Positions 8,484 through 17,264 of a stretch of DNA of 64,000 nucleotides are shown piece by piece. The translations under genes and the position numbers were made by a program. Every line of letters starts with the position of its first letter. Positions within the stretch are counted from its first letter, which is position 1. Source of the stretch: Variovorax gossypii (lineage in GTDB: Bacteria; Pseudomonadota; Gammaproteobacteria; Burkholderiales; Burkholderiaceae_C); contig NZ_RXOE01000002.1 in assembly GCF_003965815.1 (NCBI RefSeq), positions 682,001 through 746,000 of the forward strand. Reading direction: 5' to 3'. The notes under the pieces were generated by a model. That model ran no database searches, was not told where the DNA came from, and saw only the letters and a list, made by a program, of their open reading frames with translations.

Positions 8484-8521
8484 GTTAATCGAATCTTAAA
8501 ACCGCTAAAGAGTTATTAAAG
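8484..8521. promoter_or_regulatory. A+T-rich array of TTAA-core half-sites upstream of mipA
   Basis: In a region of very high GC this stretch holds four TTAAT/TTAAA/CTAAA elements starting at 8484, 8496, 8505 and 8516, spaced 12, 9 and 11 bases. That is close to the helical-turn spacing of PmrA/QseB-class OmpR-family operators (CTTAA, 5-6 bases, CTTAA). The element ATCTTAAAA recurs in the upstream region of the nearby response regulator gene. The likely target is the outer membrane protein gene starting at 8678. Role as operator is inferred. Confidence 0.4.
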
Positions 8522-8677
8522 CCGCCCCATCAGCATCCGCTCCAGAAGGCGACGACATGGTGTCGCTCGCAAGTCGCTCGTACTGGAGTCCGGATGCTGA
8601 ATTGCTGCGCGCTCATCGGCGCTGCGTCTGGCCCCGTACAGGCCCGCCCGCCGATTTTTTCAACCCCGAGGATCTTC

Positions 8678-9499
8678 ATGATCGAGCACAGCCGCCTTTC
8701 GAGCAAAGGCAGGAAGCGCCTTGCACGCGCACCTTTCAAAGTCATCGCCGCGAGCGCTGCCTGCGCCGCCTGTCTCTCGCCAGCATGGGCGCAGCTCGCG
8801 GAAGGCACTTCCAGTTCCAGTGATGCAGCCCCGCAATGGGGAGTCGGCATCGGCGTGAGCATGGAGCGCAAGGCCTATCGCGAGTTCAACGACAAGACCC
8901 AGGCCATGCCTATGCTCACCTACGAGAACAAATGGGTCAGCGTCGCGTTCCCAGGCGTCGACGTGAAGCTGCCGTCCGCGGGGCCTGTCTCGTTTCGGCT
9001 GCGTGCGCGCTATGCAGGTGACGGCTATGAAGCCGACGATTCGCCCTATCTTGCCGGCATGGACAAGCGCAAGGGCGGCATCTGGCTCGGTGGTGCGGCG
9101 ATCTGGCGCAACGACATCGCCAACCTGTCGGCCGAGCTGCTGGCCGACGGGTCGGGCAACAGCAAGGGCACGAGGTTCAAGGTGCAGGTGGATCGCCGCT
9201 TTTCCGCGGGTGCCTTCGGCTTCACGCCGCGCCTGGCCGCGCAGTGGGCAGACCGCAAGTACGTCGACTACTACTACGGCGTGACGGCGGTCGAGGCCCG
9301 GCCTGACCGGGCTGAATATGCCGGCAAGGCCACCACGAACGTCGAAGTGGGCCTGCGCGTGGACTACGCCGTGGCGCCTAGGCAGACGGTCTTCCTGGAT
9401 GTGAGCGCGACCAGCTTCGGCAGCGGCATCAAGAACAGCCCGCTGGTCGGCCGGTCGAACCAGACCGGCGTGCGCCTTGGGTACGTCTACCGGTTCTGA
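8678..9499 (+). CDS. mipA: MipA/OmpV-family outer membrane protein
   Basis: 273 residues. The ATG at 8678 is chosen because GAGGA lies at 8668-8672 and the start gives a clean signal peptide (residues 1-39, ending SPAWA). The mature part is a beta-barrel with alternating hydrophobic strands, motifs MLTYENKWVSVAFPGVD and RRFSAGAFGFTPRL typical of MipA/OmpV, and a terminal aromatic strand GVRLGYVYRF for Bam recognition. MipA proteins have been linked to MltA scaffolding, antibiotic uptake and envelope stress. It ends tail-to-tail with the sensor kinase gene, overlapping it by 13 bp, and probably belongs to that two-component regulon. Confidence 0.82.
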   Translation: MIEHSRLSSKGRKRLARAPFKVIAASAACAACLSPAWAQLAEGTSSSSDAAPQWGVGIGVSMERKAYREFNDKTQAMPMLTYENKWVSVAFPGVDVKLPSAGPVSFRLRARYAGDGYEADDSPYLAGMDKRKGGIWLGGAAIWRNDIANLSAELLADGSGNSKGTRFKVQVDRRFSAGAFGFTPRLAAQWADRKYVDYYYGVTAVEARPDRAEYAGKATTNVEVGLRVDYAVAPRQTVFLDVSATSFGSGIKNSPLVGRSNQTGVRLGYVYRF

Positions 9500-10893
9500 G
9501 AGTCGGACGGGGCCGTTGCTGGCGGAAAGATCACCCGCACGGCGAAGCCCCGCCCCTCCAGTCCATCCCCGGTCTTGATGGTCGCGTGATGCAGCTGGGC
9601 GATTCCGGCCACCAGCGACAGGCCGATGCCGCTGCCGCGCGCGGAGGTACCGGCGGCCCGGTGGAAGCGCTCGAAGATCGCCTTGCTTTCCGACAATGGC
9701 ACGCCGGGGCCGTCGTCCGCCACTTCGAGATAGACCTCGCGGATTTCTTCTGCTTTTTCCTCCCCTCCGGTCGTCGGCTCGAGGCCGCAGCTGACCCGGA
9801 CTCGCCCGCCCTTGGGGGTGTAGCGCAGTGCGTTGTCGATCAGGTTGCGCAGCAGGATGCCCATCTCGTCGATGTTGCAGCGGATGGCGCATTTGCGTAT
9901 GTCCAGCAGGATCGAACGCTCCTGCTGCAGGGCATGTGTGTCGAAGTCGCGCGTCACGTGCAGGATGAGATCGCTCAGCTCCGCCAGCGTGTGCTGGGGG
10001 GCATTGGCGCTCGCGTTCAGGCGCGCCAGGTCGAGCAGCTGCTCGGACAGCCGCGAGCTGCTCTGCGCGACCCGAAGCAGCTTGATCAGCGCCACGTCCT
10101 TGTCGGCAGCGGTGTTCGCGCGCAGTGCGATCTGCGCCTGCGCCTGCAGTGCGGCCAGCGGTGTGCGCAGCTCGTGCGCGGCATCGCCGATGAAGCGGCG
10201 CTCGCCCTCGATCGACTCGGAAAGCTGCCCCAGCAGGTGGTTGAACGACGCGACCAGCGGATGGAGCTCGCGCGGCAAGGCGGCAGAGGGCAGCGGTGTG
10301 AGGTCGAAGCTGCGCCGGCTTCGCATGGCGGCCTCCAGCGCCACCACCGGCCTGAGCGAACTGCGCACCGCCAGCCACATCAGCGAGCCAATGAGCAGCA
10401 GCAGGGCGGTGTTGAGCACCAGGCCGATCAGCGCGTTGTGCTGGAGCTCTGCATCCACCACGCTGTGCAGATTGCCGACCTGCACGTAGACCCGGCCGTC
10501 GGAGTCCGACACGGAGTAGACGCGCCAACGCTGTCCCCCGATCTCCGTGCTGGCGGCGCCGTCCTCGAAACTGGGCTGCAAAGGCGAGGTGGGGGCGCCG
10601 GGGGAGGTGACCGCCAGCTGCCGGCGGTCGACCCACACCTGGAAGACCAGCCGCTCGCCTTCCGCGAGCCCCGGGTTGCGCAGTTTCAACGGGGGCCTCG
10701 TGATGGCCAGCTCGGTGCCGTTGGGGATGGTCGTCAGGATGCGCGTGGCGATGGTCTTGAGCTTGTCGTCCCAGGTGCTGGTCTTGTTGTGCGCGAGATA
10801 GGCGAACAGCAGTGCGAACGCCACGATCCAGCACAGGACGATGGTCGCCCCGAGCATCAGGACCATCCGCGCATAGAGCGACTTCGACTTCAC
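9487..10893 (-). CDS. Two-component sensor histidine kinase (QseC/PmrB-like)
   Basis: 468 residues from a GTG at 10893, chosen because it overlaps the regulator stop codon (GTGA) and places the first membrane helix at residues 10-34. A periplasmic sensor domain spans about 35-153, and a second helix 155-176. A linker leads to the dimerisation helix with phospho-acceptor His240 (GDAAHELRTPLAALQAQ), then the ATPase domain with the N box LLRNLIDNALRYTPKG, G1 VADDGPGVP and G2 GSGIGLSLV. It is expected to phosphorylate the regulator encoded just upstream. The stimulus is unknown. The 3' end overlaps the convergent mipA gene. Confidence 0.9.
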   Translation of the reverse strand: MKSKSLYARMVLMLGATIVLCWIVAFALLFAYLAHNKTSTWDDKLKTIATRILTTIPNGTELAITRPPLKLRNPGLAEGERLVFQVWVDRRQLAVTSPGAPTSPLQPSFEDGAASTEIGGQRWRVYSVSDSDGRVYVQVGNLHSVVDAELQHNALIGLVLNTALLLLIGSLMWLAVRSSLRPVVALEAAMRSRRSFDLTPLPSAALPRELHPLVASFNHLLGQLSESIEGERRFIGDAAHELRTPLAALQAQAQIALRANTAADKDVALIKLLRVAQSSSRLSEQLLDLARLNASANAPQHTLAELSDLILHVTRDFDTHALQQERSILLDIRKCAIRCNIDEMGILLRNLIDNALRYTPKGGRVRVSCGLEPTTGGEEKAEEIREVYLEVADDGPGVPLSESKAIFERFHRAAGTSARGSGIGLSLVAGIAQLHHATIKTGDGLEGRGFAVRVIFPPATAPSDSQNR

Positions 10894-11558
10894 GGCGGGG
10901 CCGGGCCGACGACATAGCCGTGGCCGTGAACCGTGCGGATCAGGTCGTCGCCGAGCTTGCGGCGAAGCTGGTGGATGAACACGGCGATGGTGTTGCTCTC
11001 GACGACGCTGGCCGTTCCGTAGACCACATCCTGCAGCTGGTCGCGCGTGACGACGTGACCGGGGCGCTCGAGCAGGGCGAGCAGCGTTCGGTATTCGTGC
11101 GCGCTCAACGGCACTTCGATGCCGGCCCTGGTGACCACGCGGCGGCTGCGGTCGACCGTGACGTCGCCGCGCGAGAAGACGGGTATCACCCGCCCCTGGC
11201 TGCGCCGGATGACCGAGCGCACGCGTGCCCAGAGCTCGTCGAACTGGAAAGGCTTGACGAGGTAGTCGTCGGCACCGGCGTCGAGGCCGTGGATGCGCTC
11301 GCTCAACTGATCGCGCGCCGTGAGGATCAGGACCGGGGTCGGGTCGTAGCGGCTTCGCATCGAACGCAGCACGGTCAGGCCCGACTGTCCACCCGGCAGG
11401 CCCAGGTCCAGCAGCACGGCGGCATAGGCGTGGTCGATCAGGGCGATCCGGGCGGCGGACGCATTGCCGACGCGGTCGATGGACCAGCCGCCCTGCCGCG
11501 CCCCGTCGCATACGGCTTCACCCAGCATGTCGTCGTCTTCTACGAGAAGCAGGTGCAT
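10890..11558 (-). CDS. OmpR-family response regulator (QseB/PmrA-like)
   Basis: 222 residues. The receiver domain (1-115) shows the acidic pocket VEDDD, phospho-acceptor Asp51 in LLDLGLPGG, the T-A switch LTARD and Lys in DYLVKPF. The winged-helix DNA-binding domain (about 125-218) has the typical YRTLLALLERPGHVVTRDQL and RRKLGDDLIRTVHGHGYV. It is the first gene of a two-gene operon with the kinase, coupled by a 4-bp overlap. An A+T-rich element at 11611-11629 upstream shares ATCTTAAAA with the mipA promoter region, suggesting autoregulation and control of mipA. Confidence 0.92.
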   Translation of the reverse strand: MHLLLVEDDDMLGEAVCDGARQGGWSIDRVGNASAARIALIDHAYAAVLLDLGLPGGQSGLTVLRSMRSRYDPTPVLILTARDQLSERIHGLDAGADDYLVKPFQFDELWARVRSVIRRSQGRVIPVFSRGDVTVDRSRRVVTRAGIEVPLSAHEYRTLLALLERPGHVVTRDQLQDVVYGTASVVESNTIAVFIHQLRRKLGDDLIRTVHGHGYVVGPAPP

Positions 11559-11610
11559 GGGCGTGGAATTTCTTGTGGCGGAAGGCAGCAGCCCGGATGA
11601 TGGCCAGGGA

Positions 11611-11629
11611 TTATTAGTAACTTTTTAAG
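11611..11629 (-). promoter_or_regulatory. Possible autoregulatory operator of the two-component system
   Basis: Read on the minus strand the stretch is CTTAAAAAGTTACTAATAA, with TTAAA and CTAAT cores 11 bases apart, preceded by the same AT context as the site upstream of mipA. It lies about 55 bp upstream of the regulator start and also about 50 bp upstream of the divergent oxidoreductase gene, so it could affect both. Inference from local A+T content and the shared word only. Confidence 0.35.
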
Positions 11630-11677
11630 ATGCGCGGCAGCGCGCCGGCGTCCACCCCATCACTGCTGGAGAACACC

Positions 11678-12670
11678 ATGAGCGAATCCGCGAAAAGGAC
11701 CATGCGGGCCATCGTGCTGGATGCGCCAGGCCCGCCCGAGGCGCTGCGCTATCGCGAACTGCCCGTGCCGGTGCCGCTGGAGGGGCAGGTGCTCATCAAG
11801 GTCCGCGCATTCGGGCTCAACCGGTCGGAGCTTCATACGCGGCTGGGGCTGGCGGAGGGCGTGACCTTTCCCCGCGTGCCCGGCATCGAGGCCTGCGGGC
11901 AGGTCGCTGCGTGCCCCGGAGGCGAGTTCGAGGTTGGCCAGCAGGTGTTCGCGATGATGGGGAACATGGGGCGCACGTACGACGGCGGCTATGCGGAGTA
12001 CACCTGCGTGCCCGCGAGCCAGGTGATTCCGTTCAGGAGCGAGCTTCCCTGGAGCACGCTCGGCGCCGTGCCCGAGATGCTGCAGACGGCCTACGGCTCG
12101 CTGGTCGGCGCGCTCGATGCGCAGCCCGGCCAGTCGATCCTGGTGCGGGGCGGAACCTCGTCGGTCGGACTCGCCACCGCCATTCTGGCGAAGCAGCGCG
12201 GCCTGCTCGTCTTTTCGACAACGCGCAGTCCCGGGAAGCGGGAGGCGCTCACGGCCGCCGGAGTCGACCACGCGATCGTCGACGACGGCGACGTGGCTTC
12301 GCAGGTCCGCAGGATCATGCCGGGCGGCGTCGATCTCGCGCTGGAACTGGTCGGTACGCCAGCGCTGCCCGACACCTTGCGCGCGGTCCGGCCCAGGGGC
12401 GTTGTCTGCTTCACCGGGATGCTGTCGAACGAGTGGCTGGTGAAGGATTTCTATCCGATCGGCTACCTGAAGAACCTCGTACGGCTTTGCGCATATTCCG
12501 GCGATGCTTCCGACCTGCCGGCGCCGGTGCTCCAGGGCTATCTGGACGGCGTGAGCGCAGGCAAGTTCGGCGTGCCCATCGACCATGTGTACGGCTTCGA
12601 CGAGATCGTCGAGGCTCACAGGAAGATGGAGAGCAACGGCGCGGCGGGCAAGCTGGTGGTGGTCGTGTAG
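11678..12670 (+). CDS. Zinc-independent NAD(P)H:quinone-oxidoreductase-type MDR dehydrogenase
   Basis: 330 residues. The ATG at 11678 follows GGAG at 11668-11671. The GroES-like N-terminal domain (about 10-125) has GQVLIKVRAFGLNRSELHTR and GIEACGQV. The Rossmann domain has the nucleotide loop VRGGTSSVGLATAILAK at about residue 150. Catalytic-zinc Cys/His ligands of classical alcohol dehydrogenases are absent, which places it in the QOR/crotonyl-reductase-like branch that reduces quinones or enones with NADPH. It is divergent from the two-component operon over 119 bp; its promoter may share the A+T-rich element there. Substrate cannot be told from sequence. Confidence 0.82.
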   Translation: MSESAKRTMRAIVLDAPGPPEALRYRELPVPVPLEGQVLIKVRAFGLNRSELHTRLGLAEGVTFPRVPGIEACGQVAACPGGEFEVGQQVFAMMGNMGRTYDGGYAEYTCVPASQVIPFRSELPWSTLGAVPEMLQTAYGSLVGALDAQPGQSILVRGGTSSVGLATAILAKQRGLLVFSTTRSPGKREALTAAGVDHAIVDDGDVASQVRRIMPGGVDLALELVGTPALPDTLRAVRPRGVVCFTGMLSNEWLVKDFYPIGYLKNLVRLCAYSGDASDLPAPVLQGYLDGVSAGKFGVPIDHVYGFDEIVEAHRKMESNGAAGKLVVVV

Positions 12671-12695
12671 CCGCCGACCGTGCGTTCGAACTTCA

Positions 12696-12766
12696 GGCTG
12701 CCCGGCCGATGACTTGAAGGTTTTCACAGGCGCCTTCGAATGCCTTGCCATTCCGCCCGGGCAGCC
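12696..12766. repeat. Perfect 10-bp inverted repeat with nested stem
   Basis: GGCTGCCCGG at 12696-12705 is exactly complementary to CCGGGCAGCC at 12757-12766. Inside, GAAGG at 12715-12719 can pair with CCTTC at 12733-12737. The structure sits in the 142-bp gap between two co-directional genes and has no U-run, so it is not a classical terminator. It could be a processing or attenuation structure in the transcript, or a remnant of a mobile element. Confidence 0.45.
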
Positions 12767-12812
12767 CTGCTTCATAGACTGGCTCGCATCGTTCAGAGAG
12801 AAAGTCCAGCGA

Positions 12813-13343
12813 ATGGGAAATCCAGCCTTCATCGTGCCGGGGCACGGCAATTCGGGCGCTGCGCACTGGCAGAGCATCTGGCAGTCGACCCGGCCCGAAT
12901 GGCGTCGGTTGCAGGTCGACGACTGGGAGCTTGCGGTCTGCGACGAATGGGTCTCGGCGCTGGACCGGCAGGCAGGCGCGATGGGCGGCGATCTGGTGGT
13001 CGTCGCGCACAGCCTGGGCTGCCTGGCCGTCGCGCACTGGGCGGCGCGGTGTTCGCCGCGCATCGGCGGCGCCTTGCTCGTCGCCGTTCCCGACCCCAGG
13101 GCCGCTGCCTATCCCGCGGAGACTTCGCTGGGGTTCGAGCCGTTGCCGTCCGCACGGCTGCCGTTTCCGAGCATCGTGGTCGCCAGCAGCGACGACCCGT
13201 ACGGTAGCGCGGCCTACGCCAGGGAGCGCGCAAACGCTTGGGGCAGCGAATTCGTCGAGGTGGGTGCGCGCGGGCACATCAACGGCGCGAGCGGACTTGG
13301 CGACTGGCCGGAGGGCTACAGGCTCTTGCAGCGGCTGCTCTGA
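12813..13343 (+). CDS. RBBP9/YdeN-family serine hydrolase
   Basis: 176 residues, a single alpha/beta-hydrolase domain of the usual RBBP9/YdeN size. The family signature IVPGHGNSGAAHWQ is near the N-terminus. The nucleophile is Ser67 in VVAHSLGC; the acid is likely Asp in SSDDPY and the base His in GHINGASG near the C-terminus. These are cytosolic serine hydrolases of unknown physiological substrate. The start at 12813 is chosen because it begins directly before the conserved motif. It converges with the phospholipase-D-family gene 13 bp downstream. Confidence 0.88.
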   Translation: MGNPAFIVPGHGNSGAAHWQSIWQSTRPEWRRLQVDDWELAVCDEWVSALDRQAGAMGGDLVVVAHSLGCLAVAHWAARCSPRIGGALLVAVPDPRAAAYPAETSLGFEPLPSARLPFPSIVVASSDDPYGSAAYARERANAWGSEFVEVGARGHINGASGLGDWPEGYRLLQRLL

Positions 13344-13356
13344 GCCGCCGGGCCGG

Positions 13357-14958
13357 CTAGAGCTGGTCCGTCGGCACGAACCACGAGAACAGCAGCAGCT
13401 GCAGCCGCGTCAGCATGCTCGAATCGGGTTCGCTGTCTAGCACTTCGTTGTTGACGTCGCCGGTGCCTACCCATTGCACGTTCTGGCCGTCGGGCTTGAG
13501 CGTGACGCGGTAGACGCCCTCGATGTCGTCGAGCTGGTAGGCGAAGAGCAGCGCCTGCGTCAGGTCGAAGCTGCGCACCTGCACGCCGAACTCGGTGTTC
13601 AGCCGCGCGGAGCGCGGGTCGAGGTTCATCGAGCCGAGCAGCACCCACTGCCGGTCGACCAGCGCGAGCTTGGCGTGCAGGCGGCCGCGCGCCTTCTTGA
13701 GCAGGGTGCGGAACTGGTCGCTGCGCTTGAGCTGCTGCGTGCTCACTTCGTACAGGTTCACGCCCAGCTTGAGCATATCGACGCGGTAGCGGTTGTAGTT
13801 GATGTTGACCAGCGGCTCGTCGCTGTCGGCCAGCGAGTTGGTGATGACGGTGATGTTCACGCCGTGCTCGCGGCCCATCCGGATGCGCTCCATGCCTTCG
13901 TCGCCGGGAATGAAGTAGGGCGAGATCACCACCGCGTTCGATTGCGCGGTGGCCAGCATCTGGTGGAAGCGCTGCGCCAGCGACGGCACGGGGTGCGTCA
14001 TCACGCCCAATGCCTTGTTGGGGCTGTCGGCGGAGGCATGGGCCTCGGCGCGCATCCACTTGGCTTCGTCGATGTCGGCGAGCTGGGTGGCCAGGGGCGG
14101 GTCGCCGAGCAGGTCGGTGACGGGCAGCGGGTCGGGCGCGGGCGCGTGGGCGGGGGAGGTCGATTCCTCGAAGTCGTCCTTCAGCGCCTGCGGCGAGCGG
14201 CTGGTGCTGGCCACCCGCTGCAGGGGGTAGACCACGTCGCTGTTCCAGTAGGTGTCGAAGATGGCGGCGGACTCGGGCACCACCGGGCCGGCCAGCAGCA
14301 GCTCGAAGTCGATGAAGTTCGCGCTTTCGCTGCGCAGGAAGTATTCGTCCGCGAGGTTGCGCCCGCCCGCGATGGCCATGGCGCCGTCGGCCACGAACAG
14401 CTTGTTGTGCATGCGGTGGTTGAGGCGCCGGAAGTCGGAGAAGAACTCCAGCCATCGGCCCGAGGAGTGGTCGCGCGCATTCACGAAGGGGTTGAAGAGC
14501 CGCACCTCGGCGTTGGGCTCGGCGGCCAGGCCGAGCAGCAGGCGGTCCATGCCGGCCGTGTAGAAGTCGTCGAGCAGCAGCCGCACGCGCACGCCGCGGC
14601 GGGCGGCGTTGCGCATTTCGCGCAGTAGCAGGCGGCCGGTCTTGTCGTTGCCCAGCTGATAGGTCTGGATGTCGAGCGACGACCTGGCGCGCCGCATCAG
14701 CTCCAGCCGGGCGTCGAGCGCGAAGGAGGCCTCGATCAGCGGGCGCATGCTGGTCAGGCCGTCGGGCGGGGAGTTGAGGCTGATGGCCGCACGGCCGAGC
14801 TCGGTGGCCGGCGAGGCCGCGATGGCCAGGGTGGGCGGTTCGGGCGTTCGCGGCGGAAGGCCGGCGCAGCCGGTGAGCGCAGCAGCAGCCAGGAGGGCCA
14901 TCAGCCGCAAAGCCGGACCGCGAAACGCGGGAAACAGGAGGGCAATGAGCTTGAGCAT
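13357..14958 (-). CDS. Phospholipase-D-family lipoprotein (cardiolipin synthase C-like)
   Basis: 533 residues from the ATG at 14958, chosen because it yields a lipoprotein signal with lipobox LTGC (Cys31). Two HKD catalytic motifs are present: HNKLFVADG with following GGRN at about residue 183, and HAKLALVDRQWVLLGSMN at about residue 427. Such paired motifs form one active site in cardiolipin synthases and phosphatidyl transferases. The family resembles E. coli ClsC (YmdC), which makes cardiolipin from PE and PG, but that enzyme works with YmdB, which is not nearby. The lipobox suggests attachment to the periplasmic side of a membrane. A phospholipase role is the alternative. Confidence 0.8.
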   Translation of the reverse strand: MLKLIALLFPAFRGPALRLMALLAAAALTGCAGLPPRTPEPPTLAIAASPATELGRAAISLNSPPDGLTSMRPLIEASFALDARLELMRRARSSLDIQTYQLGNDKTGRLLLREMRNAARRGVRVRLLLDDFYTAGMDRLLLGLAAEPNAEVRLFNPFVNARDHSSGRWLEFFSDFRRLNHRMHNKLFVADGAMAIAGGRNLADEYFLRSESANFIDFELLLAGPVVPESAAIFDTYWNSDVVYPLQRVASTSRSPQALKDDFEESTSPAHAPAPDPLPVTDLLGDPPLATQLADIDEAKWMRAEAHASADSPNKALGVMTHPVPSLAQRFHQMLATAQSNAVVISPYFIPGDEGMERIRMGREHGVNITVITNSLADSDEPLVNINYNRYRVDMLKLGVNLYEVSTQQLKRSDQFRTLLKKARGRLHAKLALVDRQWVLLGSMNLDPRSARLNTEFGVQVRSFDLTQALLFAYQLDDIEGVYRVTLKPDGQNVQWVGTGDVNNEVLDSEPDSSMLTRLQLLLFSWFVPTDQL

Positions 14959-15092
14959 GAGGGCTGCCAACGCAGGGGGAGCGTGCGGGCGGCATCGTAG
15001 CCGGTTCACCTCGGGCGCGAAGACGCAATTTCGCAACGCAACGCCCTTCGGCGAGGGCGGTGATTCGCGGAAGCGGAAATTTGTCACGCCTA

Positions 15093-15112
15093 AAATGCGA
15101 ATCGTTCTTATT
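15093..15112 (+). promoter_or_regulatory. Fur box
   Basis: The sequence AAATGCGAATCGTTCTTATT, 23 bp before the receptor start codon, matches the usual proteobacterial Fur-box pattern (GATAATGATAATCATTATC-like; beta-type AATGCGAATNATTCTCATT). It is surrounded by an A+T-rich stretch in a GC-rich genome. It implies iron repression of the downstream receptor-reductase cassette. Basis: pattern match by eye. Confidence 0.75.
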
Positions 15113-15134
15113 AATTTCAATGGAGTGGAGCGGG

Positions 15135-17234
15135 ATGAAGAGTTTGGTGGCGCGGCGCAAGGCTGCATCGGTGCTGGCGGGATGCCTGGCGATCTACACG
15201 CAGCATCAGGTGCTGGCCCAGACGACGAATGCAGTCTCGCTGCCGGAAGTGCGGGTCGACGCGAATGCCGAGGCCGAGACGGCCACCACTCCGGTGATCG
15301 GCTACCGCGCGAAGAACGCGGTCACCGCCACCAAGACCGACACGCCGCTGTCCGAGACGCCCCAGGCCGTGACCGTCATCACGCGCGACCAGATGGTCGA
15401 CCAGGGCGCCACCAATCTGCAGGACGCGCTCAACTACGCGGCCGGCGTGCGCTCCGACGCCTACGGGCTCGACTCCCGCACCGACTCCGTGCGGATACGA
15501 GGCGCCACCCCCGACGTCTACCTCGATGGTCTGCGCCAGGCCTATGGCTACTACACCAGCACGACCCGCACCGAGCCCTACACGCTCGAGCGCCTCGAGG
15601 TGCTGCGCGGCCCCTCGGGCATGCTGTTCGGCGCCGGCACGGCCGCCGGCGTGGTCAACATGGTCAGCAAGCGGCCGCTGCAGGAGGCCCAGCGCGAGGT
15701 GGGCGTGCAGTTCGGCAGCTTCGGCCGCAAGCAGATCCAGGCCGACCTCACCGGCCCGCTCAATGCCGATGGCTCCCTGTCGTACCGGCTGATCGCCTTG
15801 CAGCGCAAGTCCGACACGCAGGTCGACTACGTCCCCGACGACCGCAGCGTGATCGCGCCGTCGCTGATCTGGCGGCCCAACGCCATGACTTCGCTGACGC
15901 TTCAGGGTCTGTGGCAGAAGGACAAGAGCGGCAGCAGCTCGCAGTTCCTGCCGTGGCAGGGCACCCTGCTGCCGAACCCGAACGGGCGCCTGCCGAGCAG
16001 CCGCTTCATCGGCGAGCCGGGTGACTACTACGACAGCGAGCGCAAGACCTTCGGCTGGCAGTTCGAGCACAAGTTCAACGACAGCTGGACCTTCCGCCAG
16101 AACTTCCGCTACGCGCGCAACGAAAACGACAACCGCTATCACTATGGCGCCGCGTTCTCGGGGGCCGAGAGCTGGGACGCCACCGACCCGATCTTCAAGC
16201 GCGTGCTGGGCCGCTACTACGACAGCTCGCTCACGCGCAACCGCACGCAGACGCTCGACAACCACGTCGAGGGTCACTTCCAGACCGGAGCCCTCAAGCA
16301 CACGCTGCTCGTGGGTGCGGATTTCGCGCGCCAGCGCGAGAACGTCTGGGTCGGCACCACCTACGACACCATCGACGTCTACGCGCCGGTATACGGCCAT
16401 CTCGACGAGCCGGTGCGCGACGCGCGGCCGCGCACTCGCCAACGCCAGACGGGCGTGTATCTGCAGGACCAGATCAAGCTCGACAACTGGATCTTCGTGG
16501 CGGGCCTGCGGCACGACAGGGCCGTCTCCAGCGCCGCGGGCAGCGAGTCGGACACGAGCAGCGCCACCACCAAGCGGTTCGGCGTGATGTACGCCTCGCC
16601 TTCGGGCTGGTCGCCGTACGTGAGCTACAGCGAGTCGTTCACGCCGCAGTCCGCGCGCGAAGGCCGCATCTTCAAGCCGCTGCGCGGCGAGCAATGGGAA
16701 GTGGGCGTGAAGTACGAGCCCAAGGACCGTGCCGTGGCATTCAGCGCCGCCGTGTACGACCTGCGCGAGAAGAACCAGATCGCCGAACCGCAGCCCAAGG
16801 TGTTCACGCAGCTCGGCCAGACCAAGACCCGCGGCGTCGAGCTGGAGGCCAAGGGGTCGATCGGCCCGAACCTCGACCTCGTCGCCCACTACAACTACAC
16901 CGACGCCGACGCGCTGATCGAGGGTCTGCCCAAGCATCAGGCGAGCGTCTGGGCCAAGTACAAGTTCTCGATCGGCGGCGTGAACGGCTTCTCGGCAGGC
17001 GCCGGCGTGCGCATGATGAGCTCGTTCCGCGACATGCAGTCGGGCGTGGGCCCGCGCATTCCGGGCGTCGCGCTGGCCGACCTCGTGTTCGCCTACGAGA
17101 CCGCCGCCTGGCGCTATGCGCTCAACATCAACAACGTGACGGACAAGGTCTACTTCAGCACCTGCCTGTCGCGCGGCGACTGCTGGTACGGCGCGCGCCG
17201 CAACATCGTCGCCAGCGCGACCTACCGTTTCTAG
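15135..17234 (+). CDS. TonB-dependent siderophore receptor
   Basis: 699 residues. The start at 15135 follows GGAG and gives a signal peptide ending VLAQ at about residue 29. The plug domain (about 60-190) shows ETPQAVTVITRDQM, IRGATPDVYLDGLR and LERLEVLRGPSGMLFGAG, the TIGR01783 siderophore-receptor hallmarks. The rest is a 22-stranded barrel ending in NIVASATYRF. The plug-proximal N-terminus lacks an STN signalling domain, so it is a transporter only. A Fur box precedes it, and a PepSY-type reductase and a small membrane protein follow, forming a ferric-siderophore uptake and reduction cassette of the FoxA/FhuE type. The exact siderophore is not readable. Confidence 0.9.
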   Translation: MKSLVARRKAASVLAGCLAIYTQHQVLAQTTNAVSLPEVRVDANAEAETATTPVIGYRAKNAVTATKTDTPLSETPQAVTVITRDQMVDQGATNLQDALNYAAGVRSDAYGLDSRTDSVRIRGATPDVYLDGLRQAYGYYTSTTRTEPYTLERLEVLRGPSGMLFGAGTAAGVVNMVSKRPLQEAQREVGVQFGSFGRKQIQADLTGPLNADGSLSYRLIALQRKSDTQVDYVPDDRSVIAPSLIWRPNAMTSLTLQGLWQKDKSGSSSQFLPWQGTLLPNPNGRLPSSRFIGEPGDYYDSERKTFGWQFEHKFNDSWTFRQNFRYARNENDNRYHYGAAFSGAESWDATDPIFKRVLGRYYDSSLTRNRTQTLDNHVEGHFQTGALKHTLLVGADFARQRENVWVGTTYDTIDVYAPVYGHLDEPVRDARPRTRQRQTGVYLQDQIKLDNWIFVAGLRHDRAVSSAAGSESDTSSATTKRFGVMYASPSGWSPYVSYSESFTPQSAREGRIFKPLRGEQWEVGVKYEPKDRAVAFSAAVYDLREKNQIAEPQPKVFTQLGQTKTRGVELEAKGSIGPNLDLVAHYNYTDADALIEGLPKHQASVWAKYKFSIGGVNGFSAGAGVRMMSSFRDMQSGVGPRIPGVALADLVFAYETAAWRYALNINNVTDKVYFSTCLSRGDCWYGARRNIVASATYRF

Positions 17235-17264
17235 AATCTTTTCCTTCGATAGAGCAGCCACGAC

